53,524 nt of DNA from Bifidobacterium aesculapii (GCF_001417815.1 NZ_BCFK01000011.1:1-53524); one strand, 5' to 3'. Shown: positions 35,208 to 44,679, numbered from the stretch's first letter. The notes: a model not told the origin generated them from the letters alone. Numbers and translations: made by a program.

Positions 35208-36596
35208 ATGACCATCGTGAACGGCAGGGGTGAGCGACGAACAGGGGACGACAAGTGGTCGTTCCGTGTCGGCAAGCCGTACGCGATCAAACAGGCGGAA
35301 ACCCCGAATGAATGGCTCGCCGTCGCCCTACAGGCCGAACGCTACATCGCGGGTTTCCAGCGTGAAGACGATGACGGCGTCTACTGGGAGGGCGTCGGCG
35401 GTGAAGCCCCGAACCCCGGGTATGCGGACGGTTCGGCCGGCATCCTGCATTTCTACATTCAGCTCGCCCGTGTGACGCAGGATTCGAGGCACTGGGAGAC
35501 GGCCCGGCAGGCCGCCCGTTGGATCAGGAGCAAGGTCGGGGCGGCCCCCGTCACGATGCTGGAGGGATTCGACAGCTGCTATGGTCTTGTGCTGCTGGAG
35601 GCCGCCGCAGTATTCCATGATGCTACTTACACGGAGGCCGCCCGTCGATTCGCGCAACGATACCTGCTCCACTATGAGCAGGGCGACCACGGCCCCTATT
35701 GGACGGGGAACACGGCATGGGTGAAGGACGGCGGCATCATCCTGTTCCTCCTTGCACTCGGCCGGTATCTCGATGATCCGACGATTCTCGAGGTGGTTCG
35801 CCGCGCGGGAGCACAGTATCTCAGTGAAGGCAAGCCGGATGGTAACGGCCATCTGGTGTTCGACGGCCATTTCGGCGGCACGTTCTGCGTCGAAGGCGTC
35901 GTCTTCCATATGGAGCACAACATGCCCAACTGGGAGTTCGGGGCGGCGGGCAGCGGCTACATCCTGTTGAAGCTGTACGAGTTCACCGGCGAACGGCGTT
36001 ATCTCGACGCGGCCTTCGACCAATTGCGATACCTGCGGTCGGTCGCCGTCCCCCAAGCCAAGGGGGTGCTCATACCAAGGAGTCTCGGGCCTGAGGAGCG
36101 CGACCTGTTCCCTCTGGGGCATTGCCATGGCATCGCCGGAACCGGTCTGTTCCCGTTCCTGCTCCACGAGCTCACCGGCGACGAGGAGGCAGCGGAGTTC
36201 CTCGTCGCGCTCGCCGACGGGTTCGAGGCCGTGGGCGCGCCGGAACACCAATCCCGCGGATTATGGAATATCGATACGCTGTGCTGCGGCCATGCGGGAC
36301 TGGTCCACTATTTCGTCGGCCTGTACCTTGCTACCGGCGAATCGCGGTGGCATGACCTCGCGATTCGATGCGGGAACGTCATCCTCGGCATGAAGGAGGA
36401 TCTGGGCGAAGGCCGAGCCGACTGGCCCATCGCGTTCTGGAGGCAGAAGCCCGACGATATTACCAGGCCGCACAGCCTGTTCCGCGGGGCCGCGGGCATC
36501 GGCCTCGCGCTGACGGAGATTTTCATGATGGAACGGGGCGACTTCACCCTCGACCGGTTCATCGACGACCCGTTCCCCGCCCATTGGGCCGCCTGA
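35208..36596 (+). CDS. LanC-like protein, incomplete zinc site
   Basis: Encodes 462 residues built of about seven double-helix repeats, each with a glycine motif: YADGSAGILHF, EFGAAGSGYILL, GHCHGIAGTG (Cys306, His307), LCCGHAGLVHYF (Cys359, Cys360, His362) and LFRGAAGIGLAL. This is the alpha/alpha-barrel of lanthipeptide cyclases. In canonical LanC the last motif supplies Cys-His (CHG); here the aligned position reads FRG, so a key zinc ligand pair is missing. No lanthipeptide precursor, LanB or LanM is seen nearby. A role in sugar, peptide or glutathione chemistry is equally possible. It precedes a peptide-binding lipoprotein gene by 58 bp. The start has no strong ribosome-binding site. Confidence 0.75.
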   Translation: MTIVNGRGERRTGDDKWSFRVGKPYAIKQAETPNEWLAVALQAERYIAGFQREDDDGVYWEGVGGEAPNPGYADGSAGILHFYIQLARVTQDSRHWETARQAARWIRSKVGAAPVTMLEGFDSCYGLVLLEAAAVFHDATYTEAARRFAQRYLLHYEQGDHGPYWTGNTAWVKDGGIILFLLALGRYLDDPTILEVVRRAGAQYLSEGKPDGNGHLVFDGHFGGTFCVEGVVFHMEHNMPNWEFGAAGSGYILLKLYEFTGERRYLDAAFDQLRYLRSVAVPQAKGVLIPRSLGPEERDLFPLGHCHGIAGTGLFPFLLHELTGDEEAAEFLVALADGFEAVGAPEHQSRGLWNIDTLCCGHAGLVHYFVGLYLATGESRWHDLAIRCGNVILGMKEDLGEGRADWPIAFWRQKPDDITRPHSLFRGAAGIGLALTEIFMMERGDFTLDRFIDDPFPAHWAA

Positions 36597-36654
36597 GGTA
36601 CTACGGCAATCGGGGAGGGTATCGGGGAAGCACATCAACAGAAGGGAAACAGAC

Positions 36655-38286
36655 ATGATACGTGCAATACGTGCAATACGTACGGCTGTGGTGATCGTCG
36701 CGGCGGCCACGATGCTGGCCGGCTGCGGCACCACGTCAGACGCGGGCGCGACCGCCGCGAGCGGGAACGTCATCAGCTTCGGCATCGGCGAGCCGCAGAA
36801 CCCGCTCGTGCCTGGAAACACCAATGAGGGCAACGGCGCGCTTGTCCTCAATCGCGTCCTGTTCACTGGTCTCGTGGCGACCAAGCCCGACGGCACCATC
36901 GTCAACGAAAACGCCGAGAAGATCGAGCCGAACGGCGACAACACCCAGTACACGGTCACGCTGCGCAAGGGACTGAAGTTCTCCGACGGCACGCCGATCA
37001 CCGCCGAAAGCTACGTCAAGGCATGGTCCTATACGGCGAACGTGAAGAACGCGCAGAAGAACGCCGGATACCTGTCGTATATCAAGGGGTACGACGACCT
37101 GCAGAAGGACGGTCTGAACGGCGACGAACAGCTGTCCGGACTGTCCGTCAAGGACGATACGCACTTCACCATCACGCTCAACGAACCGTCATCGGTCTTC
37201 ACGACCGTGCTGACGTTCATGGGATTCTACCCGCTGCCGGAATCCTTCTATAAGGATCCGAAGGGCTTCGGCCAGAACCCGGTCGGCAATGGTCCTTATA
37301 AGTTCAAATCCTGGAAGCATGGCAGCCAGATCGATGTCGTGCCGAACACGTATTACACGGGCTACTACAAGCCGAAGAACGACGGCATCGTCTTCAAGAT
37401 GTACACGGACACGAATGCGCAGTACGCCGACGTGCAGGCCGGCAACCTCGACATCACCAGCGCCATTCCGCCAAGCGCGTTGAAGAACCTGCTCAATGAC
37501 AAGACCGTCAAGGCGTACAGCGAGCCCGGCCCCGTGCGGGTGGCGCTCGGCATTCCCGAGAATCTCAAGCACTTCTCCGGTGAGGAGGGGAAGCTGCGCC
37601 GCAAGGCGATCAGCCTCGCCATCAACCGCGACACGATCACGAAGAAGATTCTGAACGGTCTTGCCAGCCCGGCCACGGACTTCGCCTCGCCGGTGTTCAA
37701 GCCGTATTCCGGCAGCCTCAAGGGCTCCGATGTGCTGCGCTATGATGCGGCCGAGGCGAAGAAGCTGTGGGATCAGGCGAACGACATCAGCCAGTGGGAT
37801 GGGAAGTTCACCATCACATACAACGCGGACGGCACCTACAAGGAGACCTATGACGCCATCGTGAACCAGCTCAAGAACACGCTTGGCATCGACGCGTCCA
37901 CCTCGCCCATCCCCACTCAGCAGGAATATCTGACCAATGCGTATGCGGGCAAGATCAGCACTGCCTACCACGACATCTGGGGCCCTGACTATCCGGCTGT
38001 CGAAGACTATCTCACGCCCATCTACGCGACCAGTTCGCAAGGCGCCAGGAATTACGGCAAGTACAGCAACGGCGAGTTCGACGACCTGCTCGCCAAGGCT
38101 TCGGCCGCTTCGTCCACCGATGAGGCGAACAAGCTCTACGTGCAGGCCGAGGAAATCCTTCTCGAGGACCTGCCGTCCATCCCGCTTTACAATACGAACG
38201 CGACCAGCGCCACGGTCAAGAACCTCAAGGGCGTCGCTTTCAACTGGGACAGCAGCCCGACCTTCTGGGCCATTTCGAAGAGCTGA
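36655..38286 (+). CDS. Peptide ABC transporter substrate-binding lipoprotein (family 5)
   Basis: Encodes 543 residues. The signal peptide ends in the lipobox LAGC. The mature part is the OppA/DppA type: LVLNRVLFTGLV, GLKFSDGTPITAESYVKAW, GNGPYKFKSW and AISLAINRDTI. It binds oligopeptides or dipeptides outside the cell for an ABC importer; no permease or ATPase gene is in this window, so it may serve a transporter encoded elsewhere. The N-terminus repeats IRAIRAIRT because of a short DNA repeat (CGTGCAATA). AGAAGGGA precedes the start. Confidence 0.92.
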   Translation: MIRAIRAIRTAVVIVAAATMLAGCGTTSDAGATAASGNVISFGIGEPQNPLVPGNTNEGNGALVLNRVLFTGLVATKPDGTIVNENAEKIEPNGDNTQYTVTLRKGLKFSDGTPITAESYVKAWSYTANVKNAQKNAGYLSYIKGYDDLQKDGLNGDEQLSGLSVKDDTHFTITLNEPSSVFTTVLTFMGFYPLPESFYKDPKGFGQNPVGNGPYKFKSWKHGSQIDVVPNTYYTGYYKPKNDGIVFKMYTDTNAQYADVQAGNLDITSAIPPSALKNLLNDKTVKAYSEPGPVRVALGIPENLKHFSGEEGKLRRKAISLAINRDTITKKILNGLASPATDFASPVFKPYSGSLKGSDVLRYDAAEAKKLWDQANDISQWDGKFTITYNADGTYKETYDAIVNQLKNTLGIDASTSPIPTQQEYLTNAYAGKISTAYHDIWGPDYPAVEDYLTPIYATSSQGARNYGKYSNGEFDDLLAKASAASSTDEANKLYVQAEEILLEDLPSIPLYNTNATSATVKNLKGVAFNWDSSPTFWAISKS

Positions 38287-38351
38287 ACCGGGTTGGCGCG
38301 GTTGGCTGGGTTGTCTGGGCTGGGTTGCAGCGGTCGCGGCGGAATATACCG

Positions 38352-38582
38352 TCAACGTGCGGCGAGTGCCGCCCTCAATGGGTGGGCGCTCGCCGCAGGC
38401 GCGGTGATGGCGGCGGGCGTGATGCTGTTTTCATCGAGGGACTGTGGCGTGACCTGTGAAATGGTTCCGGCGTCAGTTCCCTCTACCCAACGTACAGGTG
38501 CGAACGCCTTGAACACATCGCCGTCGTCAAGTTCAGGATCCTTGCCGGAGTAGGGTTTCGAGTACTTGTAGAGATCGCGCAT
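38352..38582 (-). pseudogene. Possible gene remnant or small hypothetical protein
   Basis: A 76-codon frame whose first 60 residues ([20 protein letters not shown] and following) have protein-like composition, while the last 15 run through a GC-rich hairpin (38359-38366 with 38389-38396). No ribosome-binding site is seen. It may be the truncated remains of a gene, or chance. The hairpin may instead serve as a terminator of the peptide-binding lipoprotein gene. The rest of 38287-38722 shows nothing. Confidence 0.25.
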
Positions 38583-38722
38583 GCCGCTGTGTGTACCCGG
38601 GCGTGGAGGCGTCTTCCCTGCGTTTCGGTATGCTGGGTGGTGGCCGCGGGTTTCCGCCGGTCGGTCGTTATTGCGTCGTTATTGCGTTGTCAGTACCTCG
38701 TCATTGCGTCAGGGAGGCCGTT

Positions 38723-39055
38723 ATGATTCTCGTCACCACCACACCGTCTGTCGACGGGTATGCGATCACCAGCTATCAGGGCATCGTGTTCGGCGAGGTC
38801 GTCGCCGGCGTGAACATGTTCAAGGACATCGGCGCGAGCTTCCGCAACATGTTCGGTGGACGCAGCCAGGGCTATGAGGAGGAGCTGACGAACGCGCGCA
38901 ACGAGGCGATCGCCGAGATGCAGCAGCGTGCGGAGGCGTTGGGTGCGCATGCCGTGGTCGGCGTGGACATCGACTACGAGGTGCTTGGCGCCGACGGTTC
39001 GATGCTCATGGTCACCGCCTCCGGCACGGCCGTCCAACTCGCCCGCAAGGCCTGA
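38723..39055 (+). CDS. YbjQ/UPF0145 family protein
   Basis: Encodes 110 residues, close to the family length. Diagnostic features are the [20 protein letters not shown] start, [11 protein letters not shown] in the middle, and [18 protein letters not shown]. The family (also called DUF74) forms small pentamer-like oligomers of unknown function; a metal-binding role has been proposed from structure only. AGGGAGG precedes the start, which is secure. The gene is alone. Confidence 0.9.
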   Translation: MILVTTTPSVDGYAITSYQGIVFGEVVAGVNMFKDIGASFRNMFGGRSQGYEEELTNARNEAIAEMQQRAEALGAHAVVGVDIDYEVLGADGSMLMVTASGTAVQLARKA

Positions 39056-39150
39056 ACGAGGGCTTGGGCGTTCTCGCCGTCGACCTACTCGATTGCGTCC
39101 GCTCTTGGCCTCGATGGCTATGCGGCTCTCCCGCTGGACACAGAAAAATG

Positions 39151-39184
39151 CTCAGTCATTGAGTATTTTTACTCAATGACTGAG
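39151..39184 (-). terminator. Terminator of the helicase gene
   Basis: A perfect 15-bp stem (39151-39165 with 39170-39184, CTCAGTCATTGAGTA) with loop TTTT. On the minus strand it is followed by CATTTTTCTG, giving the T-run of a rho-independent terminator, about 25 bp past the helicase stop. Confidence 0.75.
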
Positions 39185-39207
39185 AAAAAGTACTCAATTC
39201 CCGTTGC

Positions 39208-42200
39208 TCAGCTCGTCAGGTGTCGGTAGAGCTCCGGGTCGAGCGGGCGCGCCAGGCGCAGCGTGGAGAGCGTCACGTTCACCGTGCCGTCGCCCGCCGC
39301 GTTCGGCTTGGTCGTGAGGGTCGGGTGGTCGAACGCGGTGACGTGTCCCACGTAGTAGTACTTGCCGTCGTCCTCCTCGGCTTTGCGCATGACGAACAGC
39401 GGCACGAAATGCGTGCGTTCCCAGTCTGGTCCGCCTTGCCCGTCCGGTCCGGCACCCTCCCGCACCCACTGGAATTCCGGCGATTGCGGCGTGCGACCGT
39501 TCTTGCTGAAGTACTTCATCTCCTGCGCGTTGAGAAACTCATCCTCGTACTGGCTGGCCGCGTATTTCACGAAGATGGGCATGGTGTTGGTGTCCTTGTC
39601 CAGCAGGTACCCGCCCACGTTCTGCGGCGTGTTCTCCTTCTTCCACCCGCACAGCCGCATGACGTCCGCCATCGAATACTTGCTTTCGTAGAGGAACGCG
39701 CGGTCGAATGTGCGACGCTTGCCGGCCGCCTCGCGGAACATGTCGCGACAGTTCGCCAGACCGGTGCGCAACGTGTCCGCGAAGAAAATGCGGAACGTGT
39801 GGTTCGCGGCGAGCAACGCGGCGAAACGGTCGGTCAGACGGTAGCGTCGGCCGCGCTCGCCGCCGTTGAATTCGTCGTCGGATGCCGGCACGGTTTCGAC
39901 CAGCGGCTGTTCGCCGAAACGTTTGCGATTCGGGCCGGTGAAGTATGAGTAATCGAGCACACTGATGGCGGAGTCGAACTGCGCTTCCGACGAATCGGCC
40001 TGCGGGAACGCGGTGCGGATCGCGTCGAGTAGTGTTTCGCGGGTGATTGTGCCGGTGGCGTGCCAGTCGGACGGCGTCTCGTCCGTCAGTCGCTCGTCGG
40101 CGAACCGGCACAGCCGGTCGAGGATGACCAGTTCCTGCGGCCGCAATCCCGGAAGCAACAGCTCCGTCGCCATCTTGAGGATCGCGTCCTCGGTTGCGCT
40201 CACCGGTTCCAGCTGGTCTGCGAACGACTGTGCGGTGCCCGCCCCGCCGCGTTTGCCGCCGCCGAGACTCTTCTCTCGCGAACGCACGAAGTCGAGATAG
40301 TTGTTGCGCTTTGATGCCAACGTGTACGGCAGTGACGGATCATAGGCGTAGATGTCCATGAGCATCGGGATGCGCCCGAGCTCGTAGCGTACTATCCGGT
40401 ACTGCTTCGTCAGCTTCTTCATCTCGGACCAGTCGGCGGTGTCCAATGACTTCAAGACGCGTTCCCGTGAGATCTTGTCGAAGCTGATGGACGACAATCC
40501 GATCGACTTGCGTTGCAGGTTCTTGCGCGCGCGGTCGCGGTCGCCGGTGTTGCCGTACAGGGCCACCGGGATCAGGAAGTTGTTGGCGTAGTTCCCGATG
40601 AAGTCGATGACCACGACGCTGTCCTTATGTGGGAACTTGCGCAGGCCGCGGCCCAGCTGCTGGGTGAAGACGATGCTGGATTCGGTGTTGCGCAGCATCA
40701 CGATCTGATTGACGGCGGGAATGTCGACGCCCTCGTTGAACAGGTCCACGGTGAACAGGTAATCGAGCTTGCCTTCCGTAAGCTGTTGCACGTATGCGTC
40801 GCGTTGCTCCTGTGATACGGGCTTGCCGTTCTCATCCGTGCTGGTCACCGCGGCGGTCTGGTAGTGGCGTTCCGCTTGCTGGTTCCACTCTTGGTTGAAC
40901 AGGCGCGACAGCTCGCGGGCCTCCTCCTGCCTGCTGCAGAACACCAGACCGGTGACGGGCAGGTTGAACTGTCCGTACTCCTGCAGTTTGTCGATGATGT
41001 AGCGGACGCGCTCCTTGCTGGCGAGCTGCGCGATCTCGTACTTGAGCTGACCGGACTCGTCTACGCTGAGCCCGTTGCCGTCGCTGCCGCCGTCGTTGCC
41101 GCCGACGCCGAGCCGCTGGCTCACCGTATGCGTGTGGCCCTGATTGTCCGTGTACGTGGCGTCATGCGTGCCGAGATATTCGGCGACGCCGTAGTAATGG
41201 AACGGGCAGAGCATGTCCTCGTCCAACGCCTTCTGCAGGCGGATCTCATAGGCGATGTTGTGCCCGAACAGTTCGAAGATGTTGAAACCGTCGGTGCGTT
41301 CCGGTGTGGCGGTCATGCCGAGCATGAAATCGGCGTCCTTGAAATGGTCGATGACGCGCTGGTAGCCTTCGGCACCGGCATGATGTGCCTCATCGACCAG
41401 TATGTAATCGAACTCGTCGGAGGCGAACTTCGCCAGTACTTCCGGCTGTCGCATCGTCTGCACGGTGGCGAACACGTATCGGCGGTCATGCTGTTTGCTG
41501 TTGCCGGAGTACAGGCCGAGCTCGGATTCGTCGCAGCCGAGCACCTTCTGGTATGACTTCATCGCCGCCTTGAGGATCATCTGCTGTTGGGCGATGTACA
41601 GCATGCGTTTCGGCTTGCAGGCGCGCACGTCGAACGCGGACAGGTAGGTTTTGCCGGTGCCGGTGGCGGAGACGATGACCGCACGATGCTCGCCCTGTTC
41701 GCGAAGCTTTCTGAGATTCTCCAATGCTTCGCGCTGCATGGCATTTGGCTGGATGTCGCGGCCTTCCAACGATTTGAGAATGTCTCGTCGTGGCGGCGCG
41801 TACTTCTTGAAATCCTCCTCGTACTGCCTGATCCACTCTTCGGTGAGCGGCACGGAATCAGCCACCTGCGAGTCTATTTCCTCCCGCACCTGTTGGACCA
41901 GTTCGCCGTCCGCGAGGGAGGAGACCTTGAGATTCCATTCGCGCTGCGTATTCAGCGCTGCGGCGGTGAGATTCGAGCTGCCGACGAACAGGTCGTAATA
42001 CGGGGTGCCGTTGCGCATGCGGCGCGTGAAGATATAGCCCTTCGGATGGAACGGTTGGCCCTGGGTGGCGGTGGAGGATGCGCCGGAACCCTCCCAGACG
42101 CGCACGTCCACGCCCGCTATGCGCTGCAGATGCAGCAGCTCCCAGAATGCACGCGGATCGTTGAAATGGTTCTTGGTGGAGGTGATGAGGCGGCTGGGGC

Positions 42201-42642
42201 GTGATATGGTGTCGCCTGTCGTGGGGGCGTCGACGGTTGTGGTGGCGATCGTGCCGGTCGTGGCAGCGGTGTTGGCTGCTGCTATCGCATTGTCCCGATG
42301 CCTGCGGAAATCCTCGAACAGACTCATGACGGCATCGGCGGAAACGAACGCGACGGAGATGTCGAAGGCGTCGCTGTTCGTTAGGGCGTCGCTGAGCTGG
42401 TCGTGCATGCTGGGGCCGCCGGGACGGTTGGAGATCAACGTCGGTTTGTAGCTGTCGGAAGCGTCCGCGCGCGGCCCGATGAGCCCGGAGATGGCTCCTT
42501 CGAGCACCGAGTGCCTCGCCTCGCCTTCGGGCGTCGACACCGCTGCTGACGCGGCAGATACGGCTGTCGCCGTCGCTGCGGTATCCGGGATCCAGATGGG
42601 GGTAAGACCGGTGGGTGCCGGGGCTGGATGCGTGTCTGCCAT
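39208..42642 (-). CDS. HKD-nuclease/DEAD-box helicase with DUF3427-type C-terminus
   Basis: Encodes 1144 residues. A phospholipase-D-type nuclease domain (about 75-265) has His199, Lys201 and GSSNLT at 221-226. The helicase follows: Walker A ATGTGKT (326-332), DEAH (417-420), GMTATPERTD, and the second lobe with QQLGRGLRK. The last 370 residues fit the DUF3427 region. Such proteins are thought to cut or remodel DNA and occur in restriction and defence loci. A low-complexity A/T insert lies at about 119-147. The start at 42642 has AGGA 11 bases upstream. The Nudix gene lies just upstream on the same strand. No methyltransferase is present, so it is not an ordinary restriction system. Confidence 0.85.
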   Translation of the reverse strand: MADTHPAPAPTGLTPIWIPDTAATATAVSAASAAVSTPEGEARHSVLEGAISGLIGPRADASDSYKPTLISNRPGGPSMHDQLSDALTNSDAFDISVAFVSADAVMSLFEDFRRHRDNAIAAANTAATTGTIATTTVDAPTTGDTISRPSRLITSTKNHFNDPRAFWELLHLQRIAGVDVRVWEGSGASSTATQGQPFHPKGYIFTRRMRNGTPYYDLFVGSSNLTAAALNTQREWNLKVSSLADGELVQQVREEIDSQVADSVPLTEEWIRQYEEDFKKYAPPRRDILKSLEGRDIQPNAMQREALENLRKLREQGEHRAVIVSATGTGKTYLSAFDVRACKPKRMLYIAQQQMILKAAMKSYQKVLGCDESELGLYSGNSKQHDRRYVFATVQTMRQPEVLAKFASDEFDYILVDEAHHAGAEGYQRVIDHFKDADFMLGMTATPERTDGFNIFELFGHNIAYEIRLQKALDEDMLCPFHYYGVAEYLGTHDATYTDNQGHTHTVSQRLGVGGNDGGSDGNGLSVDESGQLKYEIAQLASKERVRYIIDKLQEYGQFNLPVTGLVFCSRQEEARELSRLFNQEWNQQAERHYQTAAVTSTDENGKPVSQEQRDAYVQQLTEGKLDYLFTVDLFNEGVDIPAVNQIVMLRNTESSIVFTQQLGRGLRKFPHKDSVVVIDFIGNYANNFLIPVALYGNTGDRDRARKNLQRKSIGLSSISFDKISRERVLKSLDTADWSEMKKLTKQYRIVRYELGRIPMLMDIYAYDPSLPYTLASKRNNYLDFVRSREKSLGGGKRGGAGTAQSFADQLEPVSATEDAILKMATELLLPGLRPQELVILDRLCRFADERLTDETPSDWHATGTITRETLLDAIRTAFPQADSSEAQFDSAISVLDYSYFTGPNRKRFGEQPLVETVPASDDEFNGGERGRRYRLTDRFAALLAANHTFRIFFADTLRTGLANCRDMFREAAGKRRTFDRAFLYESKYSMADVMRLCGWKKENTPQNVGGYLLDKDTNTMPIFVKYAASQYEDEFLNAQEMKYFSKNGRTPQSPEFQWVREGAGPDGQGGPDWERTHFVPLFVMRKAEEDDGKYYYVGHVTAFDHPTLTTKPNAAGDGTVNVTLSTLRLARPLDPELYRHLTS

Positions 42643-42769
42643 GATGCTGTTTTCCTGACTGTGCTGGTTGTGCTGGTGGGGGTGGTGTGTTGTGGTGCGT
42701 GTTGTGGTCTGTCGTGACTCGTCGCGCGTGAAGGGGAGACACGCATCGACAGCAGGCGGGAGTCTGCCG

Positions 42770-43189
42770 TTATCGCGTCAGCGTGTGTTTCGCCGCGATG
42801 ATGGCGACGGCTTCGCGGTCGACCGGAGCCCAATCGAGTTGCGGCATCGCATCGGGTGCGAGCCATCGGATATCGGTATGCTCGGTCAGCCGAGGCGTGC
42901 CGGCGGTGAGATGACAGATGAACGTGGTGAGGCGAACAGTGCCGAAATCATAGGCGTATTCACTGGTACATACTTCTTCCGCGACATCGACCTCGCACAG
43001 CAGCTCCTCTTCGATCTCGCGGTGCAACGCCTGCCGTGGCGTTTCGTGAGGCTCGATTTTGCCGCCGGGGAACTCCCAATATCCGGCGAGTGACTTGGCG
43101 GGGCCGCGCTGTGCGCACAGCACTGTGCCGTCGCGCACGATCGCAGCGCCGACGACGTTGATGATTTTGGGACTGCTTGGTGCCTCCAT
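42770..43189 (-). CDS. MutT-type Nudix hydrolase
   Basis: Encodes 139 residues. The Nudix box is complete: GGKIEPHETPRQALHREIEE, with the REIEEEL metal-binding core. VVGAAIVRDGTVLCAQRG and GYWEFPGG are typical of the MutT subgroup that hydrolyses (oxidised) nucleoside triphosphates. It lies 127 bp upstream of the helicase gene on the same strand and probably shares its transcript. In other genomes Nudix domains also accompany DUF3427-type helicases, from memory of gene neighbourhoods rather than a search here. The upstream ribosome-binding site is weak. Confidence 0.88.
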   Translation of the reverse strand: MEAPSSPKIINVVGAAIVRDGTVLCAQRGPAKSLAGYWEFPGGKIEPHETPRQALHREIEEELLCEVDVAEEVCTSEYAYDFGTVRLTTFICHLTAGTPRLTEHTDIRWLAPDAMPQLDWAPVDREAVAIIAAKHTLTR

Positions 43190-43309
43190 GGCTCACCAGG
43201 ATACAACGCCGACGACGCTGATGTGACGATTGTGCAGCGATCGTGGATCGCCTGTGGATCCTGCCATGAGCGGGACAATAACCCGGATGCTCCGATCACA
43301 CTGGACGAT

Positions 43310-44068
43310 ATGACACAGACTGATTCATCGGGAGTCGTTATCCCCGCGCTGCCGGATGTAGAGCGACGCATGCGTGAGCTGGATGATCGGCTATACGCCA
43401 AAGCGATGGTGCAGTATCGGAATCGTGAGATTCACCCGGAAGAGGAGTGCTATCAGCTCGATGGTGGCACGTTCATCAGTGAGGCAGCGTTCGAGATGAT
43501 TGCAGGCGATGATCGTGAGCGCTACATGGCGTGGAAGAACGGCTGCATCGACGAATGCTCCGTTCGGTATTGGAATGAGCCTGCGGTGATGTCGTATCTC
43601 ATCGACCGAAGCCTCGAAGAGGATACCGACAGCGACGCATGCTGCTGGACAGACGCGCAATCGATCGACTACGTGCGATCGTGCACTCTTCCACCGTCTC
43701 TGATGATGCGACATGGAGTAACACGTGGGAGATCGGATGCTCTGACATCGGCTTGGCACATCGTCGCCGCGATCGAAGACGGGCTCAATTACGCGCTATA
43801 CGGACATCCCAGCATCGATATCATTGGATGGGACGGTACGACCGTCATCGTTTCCGTATGTCAATCGGATCGCGCCGTCGCCGTCATGGTCGAACGTGAT
43901 GCCATAACAATGCGTGCGATGTTGCGCGGCGATCCCTGCAGTATTCCTGTCACCTTCGATTGGCGAGGAATCCCGCGCGGTGATTACGCATCCGAGCACT
44001 ACCGGCGTTTCCGGGCGGCGAAAGCGGCCTTCGACTACGCGATCAGCTGGGTGGACGACATGGCTTGA
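43310..44068 (+). CDS. Hypothetical protein between Nudix and vsr genes
   Basis: Encodes 252 residues from MTQTDSSGVV, or 281 from GTG at 43223; neither has a clear ribosome-binding site. It is soluble-looking and rich in D, E and aromatic residues, with no signal peptide, membrane helix or motif that I recognise. Its base composition is visibly less GC-rich than the flanking core genes, as expected for acquired DNA. It is encoded opposite to its neighbours, divergent from the Nudix gene and convergent with vsr, 13 bp apart. It could be an immunity, regulatory or effector part of the island, but nothing in the sequence shows this. Confidence 0.6.
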   Translation: MTQTDSSGVVIPALPDVERRMRELDDRLYAKAMVQYRNREIHPEEECYQLDGGTFISEAAFEMIAGDDRERYMAWKNGCIDECSVRYWNEPAVMSYLIDRSLEEDTDSDACCWTDAQSIDYVRSCTLPPSLMMRHGVTRGRSDALTSAWHIVAAIEDGLNYALYGHPSIDIIGWDGTTVIVSVCQSDRAVAVMVERDAITMRAMLRGDPCSIPVTFDWRGIPRGDYASEHYRRFRAAKAAFDYAISWVDDMA

Positions 44069-44081
44069 TGGTCCGTTGACC

Positions 44082-44609
44082 CTACCAGTTCGTGCCGCTG
44101 GTGGACGCCGGCTGCCCAGCCAGCGTCCCGTCGTCCGTACCGGCATCCCCACCGCTGACGATCTCACGGTACAACCGCTCCAGCCGCTCTTCGCGTTTCG
44201 CCTTCACTAGTTCGCACTCCCACACGACGATCACGCGCCAGCCCGCCGCCTCCAGTTCGGCGTGCTGGCGCTGGTCGCGTTCGCGGTTGCGTGTCAGCTT
44301 CGCCGTCCAGAACTCCACGTTCGACTTGGGCGTCGAATGGCGCGAACACCCCTCGTGCGCGTGCCAGAAGCATCCGTTAACGAACACGATCGTGCGCCAC
44401 TTCGGCAGCACCACGTCCGGGTGGCCGGGGTAGCGTTTGTCGTTCTTGCGGAACCGCAGCCCGCGCCGGAACAGGTAACTGCGCACCAGCATCTCGATGG
44501 ACGTGTCCTTGCCGCGGATGTGCGACATCGTGTACGAGCGCGTGCCCCGCGCGTACTTCTCCGGCCGCTCTGGGGCCGACACATGGTGGTGCGTGGTGCT
44601 GCGGGTCAT
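44082..44609 (-). CDS. vsr: Very-short-patch repair endonuclease Vsr
   Basis: Encodes 175 residues. Vsr features are TMSHIRGKDTSIEMLVRSYL, the catalytic Asp65 in HPDVVLPK, and VNGCFWHAHEGC followed by TPKSNVEFWTAKLTRNRERD. Vsr nicks beside T:G mismatches that arise when 5-methylcytosine deaminates, so it normally accompanies a cytosine-5 methyltransferase; none lies in this window. The start at 44609 has a GGGG upstream. The C-terminus is a Gly/Thr/Ser-rich tail beyond the usual domain. Confidence 0.9.
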   Translation of the reverse strand: MTRSTTHHHVSAPERPEKYARGTRSYTMSHIRGKDTSIEMLVRSYLFRRGLRFRKNDKRYPGHPDVVLPKWRTIVFVNGCFWHAHEGCSRHSTPKSNVEFWTAKLTRNRERDQRQHAELEAAGWRVIVVWECELVKAKREERLERLYREIVSGGDAGTDDGTLAGQPASTSGTNW

Positions 44610-44679
44610 GGCCCCACTGTATCTCGATCGGGGATGGTGTGAATATGCGCGATGCGGTGGGGGAGAAGGATGGTCGACG

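Noticed and set aside
35208..38286. Lantibiotic biosynthesis cluster
   Set aside because: The LanC-like protein lacks part of the zinc site, and no precursor peptide, LanB, LanM or dedicated exporter is present.
39208..44609. Complete restriction-modification system
   Set aside because: No methyltransferase or specificity subunit is encoded; only nuclease-helicase, Nudix, unknown protein and Vsr are present.
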